A stretch of DNA of 64,000 nucleotides from Virgifigura sp964551315 (GTDB lineage: Bacteria > Pseudomonadota > Alphaproteobacteria > Dongiales > Dongiaceae), in contig CAZKCM010000001.1 of the NCBI GenBank assembly GCA_964551315.1, forward strand, positions 62,001-126,000, read 5' to 3'. The position numbers and the translations under genes are program-made. The notes below the pieces were generated by a model. The model saw nothing but the letters and a program-made list of their open reading frames with translations, was not told the DNA's origin and made no database searches. Shown piece after piece: positions 51,566 through 60,045 of this stretch (the first letter of the stretch is position 1; each line of letters opens with the position of its first letter).

Positions 51566-52189
51566 CTACAGGTCGCACTCGGCCTCCAGCTCCTCCGGCG
51601 TCTCGGCCTGCAGCACGCGCCGCGCGGTCTCGTAGCCGAAGCCGCCGCGGCCGAGCGCGGCAAGGTCCTTGCTCCACATCTCGGCCCGGTCCTCCGGCCG
51701 GCGCCAGGGCCCGAGGCGCCGGCGCCGGGCGAAGGCGCAGGCGGCCGCCAGTTCCGGATCGGCGGCGGTGTCCCGGAGCGCCGCCATCGCCGCGTCGATC
51801 TCCTCCGCCGGCACGCCCTTGGCGGCCAGTGCCGCCCGGATGGCCCGGGCGGAGCCGCCGCGCCGATGCAGGCTCGCCGCCTTGCCCTCCGCGTAGCGCC
51901 GGTCGTCGACGAGGCCGCTGCGCGCGAAGCGGGCGACCAGCGCGTCCACGGCAGCGAAGCCGGCCTCACGGTCGGTGCCGTGGGCCCGCGCAGAGCGCTC
52001 CACCTTGCGGCGCAGGACGCGGCGCAGGTTCTCCGAAGAGCTGGCGTACCGTTCCAGATAGAAGAGCGCCGCCCGTTCCAGATAGTCCGGCGTGGCCCGC
52101 CGCGGACCGCGCCGCGGCCGTTGGCCCCGCGGCGATGCCTGGCCGCCCTTCGTACGCCCGGCCGCCTCGGTTCGATCGTCGTCCGTCAT
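51566..52189 (-). CDS. recX: RecX-family regulatory protein
   Basis: A 207-residue all-helical protein made of RecX repeats: ALFYLERYASSSENLRRVLRR (first repeat, shown in part), LVDDRRYAEGKAASLHRRG (the conserved D-D-x-x-Y-A motif) and FGYETARRVL. RecX proteins inhibit RecA filament extension. recA is not in the window, which is common in alphaproteobacteria. The first 40 residues are charged and disordered. ATG 52189 is chosen; an extra 12 residues upstream are possible. It ends seven bases from the LysR stop, convergent. Confidence 0.9.
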   Translation of the reverse strand: MTDDDRTEAAGRTKGGQASPRGQRPRRGPRRATPDYLERAALFYLERYASSSENLRRVLRRKVERSARAHGTDREAGFAAVDALVARFARSGLVDDRRYAEGKAASLHRRGGSARAIRAALAAKGVPAEEIDAAMAALRDTAADPELAAACAFARRRRLGPWRRPEDRAEMWSKDLAALGRGGFGYETARRVLQAETPEELEAECDL

Positions 52190-52273
52190 GCGGAAAAGAT
52201 AGAGGCGCGGGGCGCGAACCGCCACCGAACCATTCTACCCCAATGCGCCTCCGGTGCCGAGCCGGCGCGTGCC

Positions 52274-53146
52274 TTAGTCGAACATCCCTTTCGGCGTCTC
52301 GCCCTTCAGGAACGGCTCGATGAAGGCATGCAGCAGGTCGGGCTGGTTGATGATGGCGGTGTGCGAGGTGGCCGGCAGCACGGCGAGGCGCGAGGCGGGC
52401 AGCGGCTTGCCCGTGTCGCCCATGACGCCGCCGCCGAGCAGCCGGAACATCGCGACCGAATGCTCGAGCGTCGTCACGTCGGCGTCGCCGGTGATGATGA
52501 GCACCGGGGTCTCCAGCGCCCTGACATCCTCTTCCCACGCCATCGGCTCGTGCTCGAGCGCGATCAGCTTCTCGACCAGCGCGGGAAAGCCTTCCGGATC
52601 GGCAGCGAGCTTGCGGTACTCCGCCGCGAAGGGCATGTCGAGGAACATCTCCACCGTCATCTGCGGGATGAACGCCTTGTAGTCCGGATGCCAGCCCTCG
52701 GCATCGTAGGAAGCGGAGGCCGCGACGAGCTTGTTCACCTTCTCCGGATGGCGGATGGCGACCTGCAGCCCGACGGTGGCACCCATGGAATAGCCGAACA
52801 GGTCGGCCCTCTCGAGGCCCACCGCGTCCATGAAGGCCGCCACGTCGTCGGCAAGGTTCTGATAGGTGATGGGCCGATCGATGTCGGTGGTGCGGCCGTG
52901 GCCCTGCAGTTCGAGCGCGTAGACCCTGTGGGTCTCGGCGAGCTTCGGGATGATCGCGCCCATGGACGGGATGTTCATATAGGCGCCGTGCAGCACGATC
53001 AGCGGATCGCCCTCGCCGGAAACTTCGTAATACATCTGCATGCCGTTAACCTCGACGCGATCGCCCACTGGCTGGGCCTCGGCAAGGGCGGGACCGGCGG
53101 CAAGGAGGGTTGCGACAATGATGAAGGCGGGGCGGAACATGCGCAT
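52274..53146 (-). CDS. Exported alpha/beta hydrolase
   Basis: A 290-residue serine hydrolase with a signal peptide (MRMFRPAFIIVATLLAAGPA, cleaved after ALA at about 22). The oxyanion motif is HGAYMN at 53-58, the nucleophile elbow is GYSMGA with Ser120, the acid is the Asp of ITGDADVTT and the His is in ATSHTAII. The cap region is of medium size. It resembles epoxide hydrolase/haloperoxidase-like proteins, and the substrate is unknown. It should act in the periplasm. Upstream sequence runs into the second N gap, so nearby upstream genes are not visible. Confidence 0.9.
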   Translation of the reverse strand: MRMFRPAFIIVATLLAAGPALAEAQPVGDRVEVNGMQMYYEVSGEGDPLIVLHGAYMNIPSMGAIIPKLAETHRVYALELQGHGRTTDIDRPITYQNLADDVAAFMDAVGLERADLFGYSMGATVGLQVAIRHPEKVNKLVAASASYDAEGWHPDYKAFIPQMTVEMFLDMPFAAEYRKLAADPEGFPALVEKLIALEHEPMAWEEDVRALETPVLIITGDADVTTLEHSVAMFRLLGGGVMGDTGKPLPASRLAVLPATSHTAIINQPDLLHAFIEPFLKGETPKGMFD

Positions 53147-53218
53147 CTCTTCTCTCTCGTCTCCTGCGTTGACACCGTGAACGGCCGTTCCGGCGAAGAT
53201 TACTGCGGCGGTCAGGCG

Positions 53219-53318
53219 NNNNNNNNNNNNNNNNNNNNNNNNNNNNNNNNNNNNNNNNNNNNNNNNNNNNNNNNNNNNNNNNNNNNNNNNNNNNNNNNNN
53301 NNNNNNNNNNNNNNNNNN
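53219..53318. other. Assembly gap (100 N)
   Basis: Exactly 100 N, a placeholder length. Unlike the first gap, the bases on both sides are not identical, so the amount of missing sequence is unknown. Confidence 0.95.
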
Positions 53319-53984
53319 AAGCGGTCTCTTCGGCATCGGGGTCAAGCCACGAATTGGGGGTCGTCGTCTTCCGCAACGGTCTCCTGTCAGCCGGTTGATT
53401 GGGCTTTGGCGGCGCCACACCTTGAGGACGAACGGCCGGTCCGAAAATCGACACGGCCGGATCGATTTTTTTCAGTCGCGGGCATCGCGCACCGAAGCGC
53501 ATCCCCTGGGGATGAACGCGACGTGATGGCAATCAGCTTGGGCAAATCGGGCGGTATTCGATCGCGTCGGCGACCGCTTCTGCTCCATGTGTGTTTCGGT
53601 GAGAATCCTTGAAGGCGCCTGCCCTGTTTTCAGCCCTCCGGATGCAGGGCCAGCGAATCGGGCTCATGCTCCGTTCTGAAGAAGCCTATCCGACGCTGTC
53701 AACCAGGATCGCGCATCAGGTCCAGGAATGTGGCCGCTACACGCATTCGACCTTCATCGGCGTCGTTAACGGGCATGGCAATGCCAGGGGCAAAGTCGAA
53801 GGCGCCTCTGTCGCGCTCCAATTGCACATGCCGAACGGTTCCGGCGCGATTCCTTCACGGTGCGCCACGCAGACTCTCAGATCGACACGCCGCGCTCCGG
53901 ACGGGTCGGGGACGAGGCAGGCGCGGCGTGAGGGGCGCCTGCCGTCCCTGCCGAAGCTCAACCGCCCGGCATGCCGCTTGACAC
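53319..53984. other. Region without a supported gene after the gap
   Basis: 666 bp next to a scaffold gap. A 178-codon frame on + (53609-54145) runs antisense into the DoxX gene and has no family character. The minus frame at 53737-54081 contains VCVAHREGIAPEPFGMCNWS, which could be a decayed gene fragment, but I cannot assign it. A mobile-element scar or pseudogene next to the assembly break is possible. Confidence 0.4.
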
Positions 53985-54404
53985 TCAGGCGGCGGCGCGT
54001 CCGATCTCGCCGGAGCGGCGCAGGGCATCGACGCTCCAGGCGCCGCCGCCCGCGAAGACGAAGTAGAGGAACACGAAGCAATAGAGGATGGCGGCGTCCC
54101 CGCCGTTCAGGACGGGGAAGAAGCTTTTCGGCGCGTGTGCGATGAAATAGGCGGCGGCCATCAGGCCCGAAAGCACGAACGCCACCGGGCGGGTGAACAG
54201 GCCGAGGACTAGGAGGGCCCCGCCGAAGAGCTCGAGAATGCCCGCAATGCCCGGGAGCGAGAGCAGGGCCGGTGCCGGATAGGGCGACGCCGGAAAGCCG
54301 AGGATCTTCTGGGTGCCGTGCGCCATGAAGAGCAGCGCCGACATGATGCGAAGCACGCCGAGCATCCGGGGCGCCCAGATCGTGGTGAGGTGATCGATTG
54401 GCAT
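53985..54404 (-). CDS. DoxX-family membrane protein
   Basis: A 139-residue inner-membrane protein with four hydrophobic segments. The first helix region ALLFMAHGTQKILGFP carries the motif of the DoxX family, with the second at GIAGILELFGGALLVLG. Some relatives act with thiosulfate or quinol oxidation or with superoxide dismutase in redox homeostasis, but most are uncharacterised. AAAGGA precedes the start. It is divergent from the ABC-2 permease pair. The function of this copy is unknown. Confidence 0.9.
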   Translation of the reverse strand: MPIDHLTTIWAPRMLGVLRIMSALLFMAHGTQKILGFPASPYPAPALLSLPGIAGILELFGGALLVLGLFTRPVAFVLSGLMAAAYFIAHAPKSFFPVLNGGDAAILYCFVFLYFVFAGGGAWSVDALRRSGEIGRAAA

Positions 54405-54793
54405 GATGGGACGTCCTTTAACCGAGTGCGACTTTACGGGCTACGGCTCCGACAGCGTTCTATCGCCGCCTCTCACCCCTGGACCAAGGGGCGCCTGCCG
54501 GCTGCGGTCCGGACGACGTGCCGGATGCCTCAACAGGACGGCAATTGCGCCCGCCAGTGTTCAAGAATTCGTTAACCCCGCGTTTCGGGTCCGGCGACCT
54601 CGGCCGCAGAACCGACTCGCGATCCCATCTGGAACCGCCGCCTTCCGGCCCTTTCGCTCGGTGTTCCCCCGGCCCTGCGCCGGCTCGATGACGGTCTGCC
54701 TTGCGCCGCAGGCCGGCTCGTCCCCGCCGCGCTTGAACCCGCGCCGGGCCGACCCTATGGTCACGGGCGAACAGGTCAAACCCGATCGGATCG
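54405..54793. other. Divergent intergenic region (DoxX / ABC-2 permeases)
   Basis: 389 bp without a supported gene. It holds a CtrA-like box, TCAA-N7-TTAAC, at 54561-54576. The rest is G+C-rich, with no repeats noted. The ribosome-binding sequence for the permease at 54794 is not obvious. Confidence 0.5.
54561..54576. promoter_or_regulatory. CtrA-like box TCAA-N7-TTAAC
   Basis: TCAAGAATTCGTTAAC has one mismatch to TTAA-N7-TTAAC. It is 218 bp before the first ABC-2 permease and 157 bp before the DoxX start. Confidence 0.35.
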
Positions 54794-55597
54794 ATGCTTG
54801 CCCCAACACCTCCATCGCCGCGCCACTTCGGCGCCGTCAACTGGCTCGGCCTCTGGACGCTGTATCTGAAGGAGGTCCGCCGCTTCCTCAAGGTCGCGAC
54901 TCAGACGCTGCTGGCGCCGGTGGTCACGACGCTGCTCTTTCTCGCGATCTTCAGCCTGGCGCTGGGCCGCGCGGTGCAGACGGTGGGCGGCGTGCCCTTC
55001 ATCGAGTTCCTGGCACCCGGGCTGATCATGATGGCGATGGTGCAGAACGCCTTTGCCAACACCTCCTCCTCGCTTCTCATCGCCAAGGTGCAGGGGAACA
55101 TCGTCGACGTGCTGATGCCGCCGCTCAGGCCCGGCGAGCTGACGCTGGGTTTCGCCGCCGGCGGGGTTTCGCGCGGCATTCTCGTGGGCCTCACCGTCGG
55201 GCTCGTCATGTGGATCTTCGTGCCGATCCGCGTCCACGCGCCGCTGTTCGTCCTGTTCCACGCGGTGGCGGCCTCCCTGCTGCTCTCGCTCCTCGGCATC
55301 GCCGGAGGCATCTGGTCGGAGAAGTTCGACCACATGGCGGCCGTGACCAACTTCGTGATCACGCCGCTCGCCTTCCTGTCCGGCACCTTCTACTCGGTGG
55401 ACCGGCTGCCCGGACTCTGGCAGACGGCCGCGCACGCGAATCCGTTCTTCTACATGATCGACGGCTTCCGCTACGGATTCATCGGCCACGCCGACGGGTC
55501 GCTCGCCGCCGGCATCGCGGTGCTCGCGGCGAGCAATCTCGTGATGGGATGGATCGTCTACCGGATGTTCGCGACCGGTTACAAGCTGAAGGCCTGA
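54794..55597 (+). CDS. ABC-2 type transporter permease, copy 1
   Basis: A 267-residue inner-membrane protein with six hydrophobic segments, of the ABC-2 permease family (DrrB/NodJ-like). Diagnostic segments are GVPFIEFLAPGLIMMAMVQN, the amphipathic coupling part VQGNIVDVLMPPLRPGEL, and FYMIDGFRYGFIGHADGS. Permeases of this type export polysaccharides, lipids or drugs with a separate ATPase. None is encoded here. The next gene is a paralog of identical length, so the two may form a heterodimer. Confidence 0.92.
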   Translation: MLAPTPPSPRHFGAVNWLGLWTLYLKEVRRFLKVATQTLLAPVVTTLLFLAIFSLALGRAVQTVGGVPFIEFLAPGLIMMAMVQNAFANTSSSLLIAKVQGNIVDVLMPPLRPGELTLGFAAGGVSRGILVGLTVGLVMWIFVPIRVHAPLFVLFHAVAASLLLSLLGIAGGIWSEKFDHMAAVTNFVITPLAFLSGTFYSVDRLPGLWQTAAHANPFFYMIDGFRYGFIGHADGSLAAGIAVLAASNLVMGWIVYRMFATGYKLKA

Positions 55598-55635
55598 CGG
55601 CCGACGCCGGGCAGGACAGCATCGGAGGCGCCGCC

Positions 55636-56439
55636 ATGATGCCCGCTCCGCGCCGGTTCGGCGCCGTCAACTGGCTTGGTCTGTGGACGCTCTACCGGCG
55701 CGAGGTGCTGCGCGTGTTGAAGGAATACCGCGAGACCATGCTGGGCCCGATGGTGTCCAGCCTGCTGTTCCTGGCGGTGTTCCACCTGGCAATCGAGTAC
55801 GGCGGCCGCGGAGGCTCCGATCCGGTCGGAGGGGTCCCGTTCCTGCAGTTTCTCGCGCCCGGGCTCATCATCCTGGCCGTCTGCCAGCGCGCCTTCGAGA
55901 CGGCGGCCGCCTCGCTGGTGTTCGACAAGCTGGAAGGGATCATCGCCGATACGCTGATGGCGCCGCTGTCCCCGGCGGAGCGCACGCTGGGGTACGCCCT
56001 CGGCGCCGCAACGACGGGGCTCCTTGCCGGCGCGGCGGTGGCCGCCGTCCTGCTGCCGTTCGTCGACCTGCCGGCGCGGGCGCCCGCGGCCATCCTCTTC
56101 TTCGCGCTGGCGGGGGCGCTGCTGCACGGGCTGCTCGGCATCGTCGTTGGCCTCTGGGCGGCCAAGTGGGACCACTACTCGGCATCGCTCACCTTCCTCG
56201 TGATCCCGCTGGCCTTCCTGTCGGGCATCTTCTACTCGGTGCGGCAGCTGCCGGAGCTGGGGCAGGCGCTGGTGACGCTGAACCCGGTCTTCTACGTGAT
56301 CGACGGCTTCCGCTACGGCTTCATCGGCACGGCCGACGGGTCGCTCGCGGTCGGGACGGCCCTCATGGTGGCGATCAACCTGCTGCTCGCATTCGTCGTC
56401 CACCGGCTGTTCGCGACCGGCTACAAGATCAAGCCATGA
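55636..56439 (+). CDS. ABC-2 type transporter permease, copy 2
   Basis: A 267-residue paralog of the preceding protein, sharing RFGAVNWLGLWTLY at the start, GVPFLQFLAPGLIILAVCQ in the middle and FYVIDGFRYGFIGTADGS near the end. The two diverge in the central helices. The start is ATG 55636, six bases after GGAGGCG; a second ATG follows directly. It is 38 bp after copy 1. A much longer in-frame extension runs through copy 1 in another frame and is not coding. No ATP-binding subunit is adjacent. Confidence 0.92.
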   Translation: MMPAPRRFGAVNWLGLWTLYRREVLRVLKEYRETMLGPMVSSLLFLAVFHLAIEYGGRGGSDPVGGVPFLQFLAPGLIILAVCQRAFETAAASLVFDKLEGIIADTLMAPLSPAERTLGYALGAATTGLLAGAAVAAVLLPFVDLPARAPAAILFFALAGALLHGLLGIVVGLWAAKWDHYSASLTFLVIPLAFLSGIFYSVRQLPELGQALVTLNPVFYVIDGFRYGFIGTADGSLAVGTALMVAINLLLAFVVHRLFATGYKIKP

Positions 56440-56460
56440 TGCCGGGCCCCGATGGGGCCG

Positions 56461-56477
56461 TTAACGGGATCTTGACC
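56461..56477. promoter_or_regulatory. CtrA-like box TTAA-N7-TTGACC
   Basis: TTAACGGGATCTTGACC has one mismatch to TTAA-N7-TTAA, 50 bp before the TraB/GumN start. Confidence 0.3.
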
Positions 56478-56526
56478 ATGTCGGGCCAGCATCGGCCCGT
56501 CTCTCCAAGCCGTCTCGGAGATTGCC

Positions 56527-57423
56527 ATGCGCTGGTTCCGGCACCGGATGCTCCCGGGCCTTCTGCTGCTCCTTGTCGCCGTCGCGCCCGCCGCATCGAA
56601 CGCACAGTCGGTGCCCTTCGGGCAAGGCCTCCTCTGGCGTGTCGAGCGGAGCGGCGCAGAAGCCAGCCACATCTTCGGTACCTTCCACTCGAGCGACCCG
56701 AGCATCACCGCCCTGCCGGCACCGGTCGCCGGGGCTTTCCGGGGCGCAAACAGCCTCGTCATCGAGGCCGTGCTCGACCAGGCCGCGGCCCGGCGGGCCA
56801 CGGCGATGATGGTGCTTCCGGACGGACGCAGCCTCGACCAGATCATCGGCGCCAATCTGTTCGCGAGGGTCGCCGAGATCGGGACCCTCTATCAGCTCTC
56901 GACGGCGGAGCTGCGGCGGTTCGAGCCCTGGGCCCTGGCGACGATGTTCTGCCTCACGCCCGCCGAAATGCGGAGCGACGAACCGCCACTGGACCAGCGC
57001 CTCGAACGGGAGGCCAGGGCCATGCGAAAGGCGGTCCACGGGCTGGAGACGATCGAAGAGCAGTTCGGGCTTTTCGAGGAGCTGCCGATCGAGAGTCAGC
57101 GGCGACTGCTGGAATCGGTCGTCGAGTTCTACCCGCAGATGGAGGCCTTCACCGCGCGCATGAAGCAGGCCTACCTGGATCGCGACGTCGCGGCGATTTT
57201 CGCCTTGTCGCAAGAAGCTTCGGCCGGGGGTGACGAGGTGCTCATGCGCTGGTTCGAGGACAAGGTGATGACGGAGCGCAACCACCGCATGGTGGAGAGG
57301 CTGCGGCCGCGCCTGGCCGAGGGCGGCGCCTTCGTTGCGGTGGGCGCCCTCCATCTGCCCGGCGAAGAGGGAATCCTGCGGCTCCTCGAGCGGCAGGGAT
57401 ATCGGGTCACCCGCCTCTACTGA
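56527..57423 (+). CDS. TraB/GumN family exported protein
   Basis: A 298-residue exported protein. A signal peptide (RWFRHRMLPGLLLLLVAVAP) is followed by the TraB/GumN domain: HIFGTFHSSDP, with the conserved G-T-x-H, and near the end FVAVGALHLPGEEGILRLL, with G-x-x-H-L-x-G. The two His-containing motifs are thought to form a metallopeptidase-like site in related erythromycin-esterase/Tiki-fold proteins. The role in bacteria is unclear. It lies 87 bp after the second ABC-2 permease and in the same direction, with a hairpin after its stop. Confidence 0.92.
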   Translation: MRWFRHRMLPGLLLLLVAVAPAASNAQSVPFGQGLLWRVERSGAEASHIFGTFHSSDPSITALPAPVAGAFRGANSLVIEAVLDQAAARRATAMMVLPDGRSLDQIIGANLFARVAEIGTLYQLSTAELRRFEPWALATMFCLTPAEMRSDEPPLDQRLEREARAMRKAVHGLETIEEQFGLFEELPIESQRRLLESVVEFYPQMEAFTARMKQAYLDRDVAAIFALSQEASAGGDEVLMRWFEDKVMTERNHRMVERLRPRLAEGGAFVAVGALHLPGEEGILRLLERQGYRVTRLY

Positions 57424-57431
57424 CATCGGAC

Positions 57432-57473
57432 ATCCGGGGCGCCGCCGGCGATCGCCCGGCCGGCGCCCCGGAT
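57432..57473. terminator. Bidirectional GC-rich hairpin between convergent genes
   Basis: Perfect 12-bp inverted repeat ATCCGGGGCGCC (57432-57443) and GGCGCCCCGGAT (57462-57473) with an 18-base loop, exactly between the stops of the TraB gene and the small hydrophilic gene. No T-run; likely ends both transcripts. Confidence 0.6.
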
Positions 57474-57481
57474 CGGCCGCG

Positions 57482-57700
57482 TCAGTGATCGCGCTTGATA
57501 GAGGGGTCTTCCTCCTTGGCGCGGGCCTTGCCCGCCCGCTCGGCGTCCCGCAGCGCCTCGCCTTCCTCGCCCTTCAGGGCGTCGCGGGCTTCCCGCGCCT
57601 CGGCCTCAACGTCGTGGCCCTTCTTATGGGCCTGAGCCGCCTCGTTGTACGCCCGCGCCGCGCTGCGGCTGCCTTCGCCTTCGTTGCGGTTTCCGGCCAT
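57482..57700 (-). CDS. Small hydrophilic stress-type protein
   Basis: A 72-residue, highly charged protein without Cys or a hydrophobic core: NEGEGSRSAARAYNEAAQAH at the start, then EAREARDALKGEEGEALRDA and a basic/acidic end. Similar small proteins with the N-E-G-E-G-x-x-x-A-A-R-x-Y-N-E start are widespread in alphaproteobacteria and are of unknown function. The AAAGGAGG before the ATG is a near-perfect ribosome-binding sequence, which argues for strong translation. It may be a hydrophilin-like stress protein; this is inference from composition. Confidence 0.82.
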   Translation of the reverse strand: MAGNRNEGEGSRSAARAYNEAAQAHKKGHDVEAEAREARDALKGEEGEALRDAERAGKARAKEEDPSIKRDH

Positions 57701-57850
57701 GTCGCCTCCTTTCGGGCTGGGTCTCCGGACAGGGGAAACAGCGACCCGGCGACGTCGGTTCCCGGACGCAGGGCCGCAGCCGAAATACGCACGCAGGACG
57801 GCCGTGTCGCGCGGCGCGCAAATTCGAAGACGGTTCGACGGTGCTTGGCG

Positions 57851-58471
57851 TTATCGGGCGGCGATCGCCGCTGCGGCACCGGCCATGAGCGACGCACTGA
57901 CCCGGTTGGCGGTGCGCACCGCCCGGGGGCTCCTGAAAATGGTGCGCGCCCGCGCCGCCAGGGCTACCCAGAACAGGTCGATCGCCACGAGGACAACGAT
58001 CATCGTGACGCTCAGCTCTGCCCATCCGAGCACGGTCATGTGAGTCAGGTCGATGATGGAGGGCAAGAGCGCCATGTAGAACACCATGATCTTCGGGTTG
58101 CCGAGCGTGACCGCCATGCCGGCCGCGAACAGCTTGCCGGCCGGTTTCTCGGATGGCAGGGCACCGTCTCGTGCCGCGACCGGCGCAGACCACATCCTCC
58201 ACGCCAGGTAGAGCAGATAAGCGACGCCGAGATACTTGATGACGACGAACAGGAGATGAAGGCTCTGGGCGATGGCCGCAAGCCCCCACACGGCGAGCGA
58301 AAGCCACAGGGCCTCGCCGATCCACATCGCCGCCAGAAAGGGCAGCACGTCGCGATAGCCGTTCGTGAGCACCCGCGCGACCAGGGCCGCGATGCTGGGG
58401 CCCGGCGAACCGGCCGCGACAAGAAGGGCCCCCGCAAAGATCAGCAGCGACGAAAGATCCACGAGCAGCAT
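57851..58471 (-). CDS. LysE/RhtB-family amino acid exporter
   Basis: A 206-residue inner-membrane protein with five to six helices. The N-terminal GALLVAAGSPGPSIAALVARV is the conserved P-G-P region of the family, and the central KYLGVAYLLYLAWRMW and AVTLGNPKIMVFYMALLP are also diagnostic. It exports amino acids or derivatives. The substrate is not known, and no regulator gene is adjacent. It is convergent neither with nor overlapping other genes; 150 bp separate it from the small hydrophilic gene. Confidence 0.92.
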   Translation of the reverse strand: MLLVDLSSLLIFAGALLVAAGSPGPSIAALVARVLTNGYRDVLPFLAAMWIGEALWLSLAVWGLAAIAQSLHLLFVVIKYLGVAYLLYLAWRMWSAPVAARDGALPSEKPAGKLFAAGMAVTLGNPKIMVFYMALLPSIIDLTHMTVLGWAELSVTMIVVLVAIDLFWVALAARARTIFRSPRAVRTANRVSASLMAGAAAAIAAR

Positions 58472-58865
58472 CCTTCACAGCGGTTTCGAATACGGTAGGA
58501 GCGGAAGCCCGTCTCCGGCGCCATACCAGCTTCCCTCGGCTCGGCGCAACCAAGGCCGGTTCGGGCAGCGGCACCTGCTCCCCTCACCATCGCGCTGCGC
58601 GGGTTAAGGTTAACAGCGGCAGAAGCATCGCAGCAGAACCTTTTTGAACGCCGAGCCGATGGCGGTATCCGCCGTCTCCGATGCGGCCGCCGGCATGCCT
58701 GCTCGGACCTCTGTCACTGAACCGCCCCGCGACCCCGCGTTGACACGGCGCGGCATTGTGTCGATAGTTTCGCTTTTTCCGGGACAAGTTGGGGTTGACC
58801 GAGCCCGCGAACGGGGCGGGAACGCCCCCGTCCCATGAAGCCACAGCAATGCGAAGGACCGTGTC
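58472..58865. other. Divergent intergenic region before argD
   Basis: 394 bp with no supported gene. It contains GGTTAAGGTTAAC near 58605, which could be a promoter or binding motif. GAAGGA lies seven bases before the argD GTG. No attenuator or ARG-box-like dyad was recognised. Confidence 0.45.
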
Positions 58866-60044
58866 GTGATACCAGCCGTCATGCCGACCTATCTGCGGGC
58901 AGATGTCGCGTTCGAGCGGGGCGAAGGCGCCTATCTCTTCGCGACGGACGGCCGACGATATCTCGACTTCGCCAGCGGCATCGCGGTGACCGCGCTGGGT
59001 CACGCCCATCCGCATCTCGTCCAGGCCCTGACCGAGCAGGCGGGGAAGCTGTGGCACACCTCGAACCTGTTCCGCATCCCGGGCCAGGAGCGCCTGGCCG
59101 AGCGGCTCGTCGCGAACAGCTTCGCGGACGCCGTCTTCTTCACCAACTCGGGCGGCGAGGCGATCGAATGCGGCCTCAAGCTGATCCGCAAATACCATGA
59201 CGATTTCGGCGACCCCAACCGCTATCGCGTGATCGCCTGCCACGGCGCGTTCCACGGCCGCACGCTCGCCGCCATCGCCGCGGGCGGCCAGGAGAAGCAT
59301 CTGAAGGGCTTTGCGCCCGCGGTGGAGGGCTTCGACCACGTCGCCTTCGGCAACCTGAACGAGCTGCGCGCCGCGATCACGCCGGAAACGGCGGCGATCC
59401 TGGTGGAGCCGGTGCAGGGCGAGGGCGGCATGCGGGCGGCCTCCGCCGAGTATCTCCGCGGGCTGCGCGCGGTGGCGGACGAGTTCGGGCTGCTTCTGTT
59501 CTTCGACGAGGTGCAGTGCGGCATGGGCCGCACCGGCCGGCTCTTCGCCCACGAATGGGCCGGGATCGAGCCCGACATCGTCGCCACGGCGAAGGGGCTG
59601 GGCGGCGGTTTCCCGGTCGGCGCCTGCCTCGCCAAGGAGCATGTCGCCGCGGCGTTCACCGCCGGCAGCCACGGCAGCACCTTCGGCGGCAATCCGCTCG
59701 CCATGGCGGTGGGCAACGCCGTGCTCGACGTGCTTCTGGCGGACGGCTTCCTCGAGCGCGTCGATCGGATCGGTCGCCTGCTGCGCGACCGGCTCGAAGA
59801 ACTGGCACGCCGACACCCCCGGGTGATCGAGGAGGTTCGCGGCGCCGGGCTGATGCTCGGCCTGAAATGCCGGGTGCCGAACACGGAGATGGTGGCCGCC
59901 CTACGCCAGCGCGGCCTCCTCGCGGTCGGCGCCGGCGACAACGTGGTGCGGCTGTTGCCGCCCCTGATCATCGACGAGAGCCATGTCGGCGAGGCGATCG
60001 GGATCCTCGATCAGGCCTGCCGCGGATGGCAGGAGGCGGCCTGA
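58866..60044 (+). CDS. argD: Acetylornithine aminotransferase
   Basis: Converts N-acetylglutamate semialdehyde to N-acetylornithine in arginine synthesis, and may also act in lysine synthesis as succinyl-diaminopimelate aminotransferase. 392 residues, class III PLP fold: GIAVTALGHAHP, TNSGGEAIECGLKL, CHGAFHGRT, the FFDEVQCGMGRTG segment with the PLP-contacting Asp, and the Schiff-base Lys in ATAKGLGGGFPVGA. GTG 58866 is supported by GAAGGA; ATG 58881 is the alternative. First gene of argD-argF-hslO, a standard order in rhizobia and relatives. Confidence 0.95.
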   Translation: MIPAVMPTYLRADVAFERGEGAYLFATDGRRYLDFASGIAVTALGHAHPHLVQALTEQAGKLWHTSNLFRIPGQERLAERLVANSFADAVFFTNSGGEAIECGLKLIRKYHDDFGDPNRYRVIACHGAFHGRTLAAIAAGGQEKHLKGFAPAVEGFDHVAFGNLNELRAAITPETAAILVEPVQGEGGMRAASAEYLRGLRAVADEFGLLLFFDEVQCGMGRTGRLFAHEWAGIEPDIVATAKGLGGGFPVGACLAKEHVAAAFTAGSHGSTFGGNPLAMAVGNAVLDVLLADGFLERVDRIGRLLRDRLEELARRHPRVIEEVRGAGLMLGLKCRVPNTEMVAALRQRGLLAVGAGDNVVRLLPPLIIDESHVGEAIGILDQACRGWQEAA

Positions 60045-60045
60045 C

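Noticed and set aside
53609..54145. 178-codon plus-strand frame
   Set aside because: Runs antisense into the DoxX gene, with a low-complexity Arg-rich C-terminal half; the first part could be a remnant but is not assignable.
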